64,000 nucleotides of DNA, from positions 344,406 through 408,405 of the forward strand of contig NZ_BPIJ01000003.1 in NCBI RefSeq assembly GCF_026004055.1. Reading direction: 5' to 3'. Source of the DNA: Meiothermus sp. GTDB lineage: Bacteria; Deinococcota; Deinococci; Deinococcales; Thermaceae. This document shows, piece after piece, positions 61,437 through 64,000 of this stretch; the first letter of the stretch is position 1; every line of letters starts with the position of its first letter. The position numbers were made by a program, and so were the translations under genes. The notes under the pieces were generated by a model. That model saw only the letters and a list, made by a program, of their open reading frames with translations, ran no database searches and was not told the DNA's origin.

Positions 61437-64000
61437 ATGGCCTTATCGTGGCAAAGCCCGGTATATCTAAAAAGGGAGCGGCTTTTGGAGCTAATCCCGG
61501 AAGAACCGGGATTCGTACTGTGGCTCGAGGCCCCCGCAGGCTTTGGCAAGAGCGTCCTGGCAGGGCAGTTGGCCGAAAGGCTATCTTGGCGCGTCGTTTG
61601 GGGGAGCGCCCTGCTGGGGGATCTCAAGGGCCTCTTGGCCAAGGCCCTGAACCTACCCCCGGAAGCCCCTTGGGGCGCGCTGGTAGAGACCCTAAAGCTC
61701 GAGCCCACCCTGGTGGTTCTGGAAGACCTGACCGGCGAAGAAGACCTCTCCCCCCTGCTCCGCACCCTGCCCTGCCTCCTCATCCTTGCAAGCCGCAGAC
61801 CCCTCCCCTACCCCGAGCTTCCCAAGCTCCTCGCCGAGGGGCGCCTCGTTCATCTCCAGGCTGGGGATCTCGTCTTCACCCAGGAGGAAGCCCACACCCT
61901 CTTCGGGGGCAGGGCGGGCTGGGAGGAGGCGCACGCGGTCACGGGAGGTTGGCCGCTGCCTCTTTTTCTTTCCGCTTTCACCGGGAAACCCCCAGAAACC
62001 CAGGCCCTTCTCCGGGGGCTAAAGGAAAGCCTTTCCGAGGGAGAGTTCCAAGAGGGGCTCCTGCTGGCTGCCCTGCCCGTCCTGCCCGAGCCCCTGGCTC
62101 GCCCTGAAACCCAAAGCCTCTTCCAGAAGGGCCTTCTCCGCCATCTACAAGAGGGCTTCACCCTCCACCCCCTCCTCAAGGAGATAGCCCTGAAAAGCCT
62201 CCTCCCTGAGGTGCAGCAAGCAGTGCGGGGAGCAGAGGGAAGGCTTGCGGAAGACCTCCTGGCCGAGGCCTACTGGAATGCCCGTCTCCCCAAGGAACTG
62301 CTTGCCCTCTTGGAAAAGCCCATCCAGCTCAGGATCCCGGCAGAGAGGCTCGTCCAGTGGGAAGCCCTCCTCCGCCGAGGGGGGATGCGGGCCCGGCTGC
62401 GGCTAGGGGAAGCGCTGCTGCAGTGTGGGAAGCGGGAGGGGTATGCCCTTCTCGAGCCCCTCGCCGCTTCCCAAGACCCCGGCGTGGCCCTCACCGCCTC
62501 GGGGCACCTCGCCTACTATCTGGCCGAGCCCCTTTTGGGCAAGGACTTGAAGAGGGCCCGGGGCTACCTGGAAAGGGGCCTGGCCCTTCTGGACCAAGTC
62601 AACGGGGAGCTTGCCGGGCGCTTCCTGAACGACGCTGCCCGGGTGCCCTACGAAGAGGAGAGGACAGAGGAAGCCCTGAGGCTTTTAGAAGAGGCCCTGA
62701 GGCGGCTTCCCCCGGAAAGTCCTTACCGCATAGCCCCCCTCACCAATCTGGCCTTCCTCCGCTTTGAGCTCAAAGGCGCTCTCTTGGAGCGCATCGCCGC
62801 CCTGGAGGAGGCGGTGCTTGCCACCGGATACAGCTATGCCAACCTCCCCGGACACCTCCGGGATCTTGGGCGGCTTTACCTCCTGCTTGGGGAAAGGGAA
62901 AAAGCCACAGACCGCTTCCGTAAGGCCTCCGAGGCCCCAGGAAATCCCCTCGCCGCCCTCGAGGCCCGCATATTCCTGGCCTATTTAACCAAAGACCCGG
63001 AAACCCTCGCTCGCCTGCTGGCCCAAGCCGAGCTTTGGGAGAACTCGTACCTGGTGGAAAGGGGGAGGGCTTTCCTGGCCGAGCTTCGGAGCGACCCCGA
63101 CCTTCTGGCCGGGCTCAGTGGCTTCCTGCCAGGCCTCGCTCGAGCCCTCCTCCTCAACGAAGCCAGCCTCCTTCCACCCCGCCCACAGGAGCGGGAGGAA
63201 CAGCTCTACTGGCACGCGGCCCGCTACCGCATCCTGAGAAAAGAAGAGGATCTAAGGGCCCTCCTTGCCCTTACCGACGCCAGGGAAAAAGTTCTCCCGG
63301 GGCTTCTCCCGCTAGCACTCCTCCCCAGAAAAGGCCCTGAGCTCGCCCAGGCCTATCCCCTCTGGGAGGTGTTGCAAAGCGGTTGGAAGGAGGCTGTGGC
63401 CTCACGGCTTCCCGAGATCCCCCCGCTTAGGGTCAGGGTTCTGGGTCAGTTCCAGGTAGAAGGCCCCGTGGGAGCGGTGGAGCTCAAGGGGCGGGCCAAG
63501 GAACTTTTCGCCCTCCTCCTCCTCGGCCTTCCTCGAGAGGAGGTGGCCTATGCCCTTTGGCCGGACCTTCCTGAAGAGGCCGCCCTCAACAACCTGCATG
63601 TATGGCTTACCCGCCTGCGCAAGGTTCTGGAACCTTGGGGAGTGCCCACCTACTGCCTGGAGGAGGGCCTTGTCCGGGTGGAACTAGACCTTTTTTCCGT
63701 GGAAGAGGCACTGGAAAAAGGCGACGCCGAAAGGGTTCTGGCCCTCTACCAGGAGCCCCTTTTCCCCGGCCTAGACCACCCCTTCCTGGATCGAAAGCGG
63801 GAGGAGGTCTTCCACCGCGTCAGGGCCCTCTTTGTGCAAAAGGGCGAGCCTCGCCTTCTGGAGCGCCTCCTGGAGCTTGACCCTCTGGACGAAGAGGCCC
63901 TTGTTTCCCTGGTGGAGCAGTGCTTGCACAAAGGACAGAAAGTGCGGGCAAAAAGGCTCCTCGAGGCCTACCGCAAACGGCTGCGGGAAGAGCTTGGGGA
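61437..64000 (+). CDS. MalT-like ATPase / SARP-type (BTAD) transcriptional regulator, 5' part
   Basis: Open from ATG 61437 to the window end (854 codons, 3' end missing). The N-terminal P-loop ATPase has APAGFGKSVLAGQLA (about 33-48) and a Walker B-like LVVLEDL (about 94), as in MalT/STAND regulators. A long helical TPR-like middle follows (about 230-650), then an OmpR-like winged helix (about 663-745; LRVRVLGQFQVEG... NNLHVWLTRLRKVLEP) and the start of a bacterial transcriptional activation domain (BTAD). Such proteins bind an effector and ATP, oligomerise and activate operons. The target is unknown; the decayed IS ends 6 bp before the ATG. Confidence 0.85.
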   Translation, partial: MALSWQSPVYLKRERLLELIPEEPGFVLWLEAPAGFGKSVLAGQLAERLSWRVVWGSALLGDLKGLLAKALNLPPEAPWGALVETLKLEPTLVVLEDLTGEEDLSPLLRTLPCLLILASRRPLPYPELPKLLAEGRLVHLQAGDLVFTQEEAHTLFGGRAGWEEAHAVTGGWPLPLFLSAFTGKPPETQALLRGLKESLSEGEFQEGLLLAALPVLPEPLARPETQSLFQKGLLRHLQEGFTLHPLLKEIALKSLLPEVQQAVRGAEGRLAEDLLAEAYWNARLPKELLALLEKPIQLRIPAERLVQWEALLRRGGMRARLRLGEALLQCGKREGYALLEPLAASQDPGVALTASGHLAYYLAEPLLGKDLKRARGYLERGLALLDQVNGELAGRFLNDAARVPYEEERTEEALRLLEEALRRLPPESPYRIAPLTNLAFLRFELKGALLERIAALEEAVLATGYSYANLPGHLRDLGRLYLLLGEREKATDRFRKASEAPGNPLAALEARIFLAYLTKDPETLARLLAQAELWENSYLVERGRAFLAELRSDPDLLAGLSGFLPGLARALLLNEASLLPPRPQEREEQLYWHAARYRILRKEEDLRALLALTDAREKVLPGLLPLALLPRKGPELAQAYPLWEVLQSGWKEAVASRLPEIPPLRVRVLGQFQVEGPVGAVELKGRAKELFALLLLGLPREEVAYALWPDLPEEAALNNLHVWLTRLRKVLEPWGVPTYCLEEGLVRVELDLFSVEEALEKGDAERVLALYQEPLFPGLDHPFLDRKREEVFHRVRALFVQKGEPRLLERLLELDPLDEEALVSLVEQCLHKGQKVRAKRLLEAYRKRLREELG

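Overview
The window looks like a chromosomal segment of a Meiothermus-type bacterium (Deinococcus-Thermus, Thermaceae). Grounds are the gene families and their style, the high GC coding sequence, menaquinone synthesis by the futalosine route, several promoters of the leaderless type (TANNNT 6-8 bp before the ATG), and a striking abundance of the palindrome CTCGAG. The genus assignment is recognition, not a database result. Most of the window is ordinary dense bacterial sequence, opened up by small non-autonomous repeats.

Layout. 1-8.6 kb: partial leuS behind a leader-peptide attenuator, then a histidine-utilisation locus (hutC-hutU-HEAT protein-hutI on the minus strand, hutH divergent on the plus strand) and a dihydrouridine synthase. 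8.5-12.5 kb: LEA-like lipoprotein, DapA-family aldolase/lyase, large membrane protein. 12.6-16.2 kb: a T-box leader, a Nudix hydrolase and valS. 16.2-25.7 kb: HD phosphohydrolase, recJ, LapA-like protein, a divergent hemC, a Fur/PerR regulator, hydrolases and an insertion-rich gap. 25.8-27.5 kb: isocitrate lyase.

27.5-36.8 kb: a seven-gene minus-strand cluster: MocR-type regulator, ethanolamine-type permease, glutamine-synthetase-like ligase, SDR dehydrogenase, aldehyde dehydrogenase, class-I glutamine amidotransferase, and a cNMP/CBS/DUF294 nucleotidyltransferase. Together these fit a gamma-glutamylation pathway for an amino-alcohol such as ethanolamine. The amine would be imported, capped with glutamate, its alcohol oxidised to aldehyde and then acid, and the glutamyl group removed. 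36.9-47.5 kb: ABC-F protein, PlsY-like protein, LacI-family regulator, mqnE-mqnA, gltX, lptB and a DUF3084 protein. 47.5-60.4 kb: a surface protein joining an HExxH motif, a beta-propeller and a barrel, then a Deg protease, purU, typA, mutL-mutS and moaB. 60.4-64 kb: a decayed insertion sequence and the 5' part of a MalT/SARP-like regulator that runs off the window.

Three families of short non-coding elements are visible. R1 has 4 copies, each abutting a stop codon. M1 has 3 full copies of exactly 338 bp with 4-bp YTAG flanks. E2 has 2 copies, one carrying a nested M1. Two aminoacyl-tRNA synthetase genes here appear to be controlled by two different attenuation mechanisms: a Leu-codon leader peptide for leuS and a tRNA-sensing T-box for valS. 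No tRNA, rRNA or CRISPR was found. Coordinates and starts were read by eye; no alignment or folding program was run.
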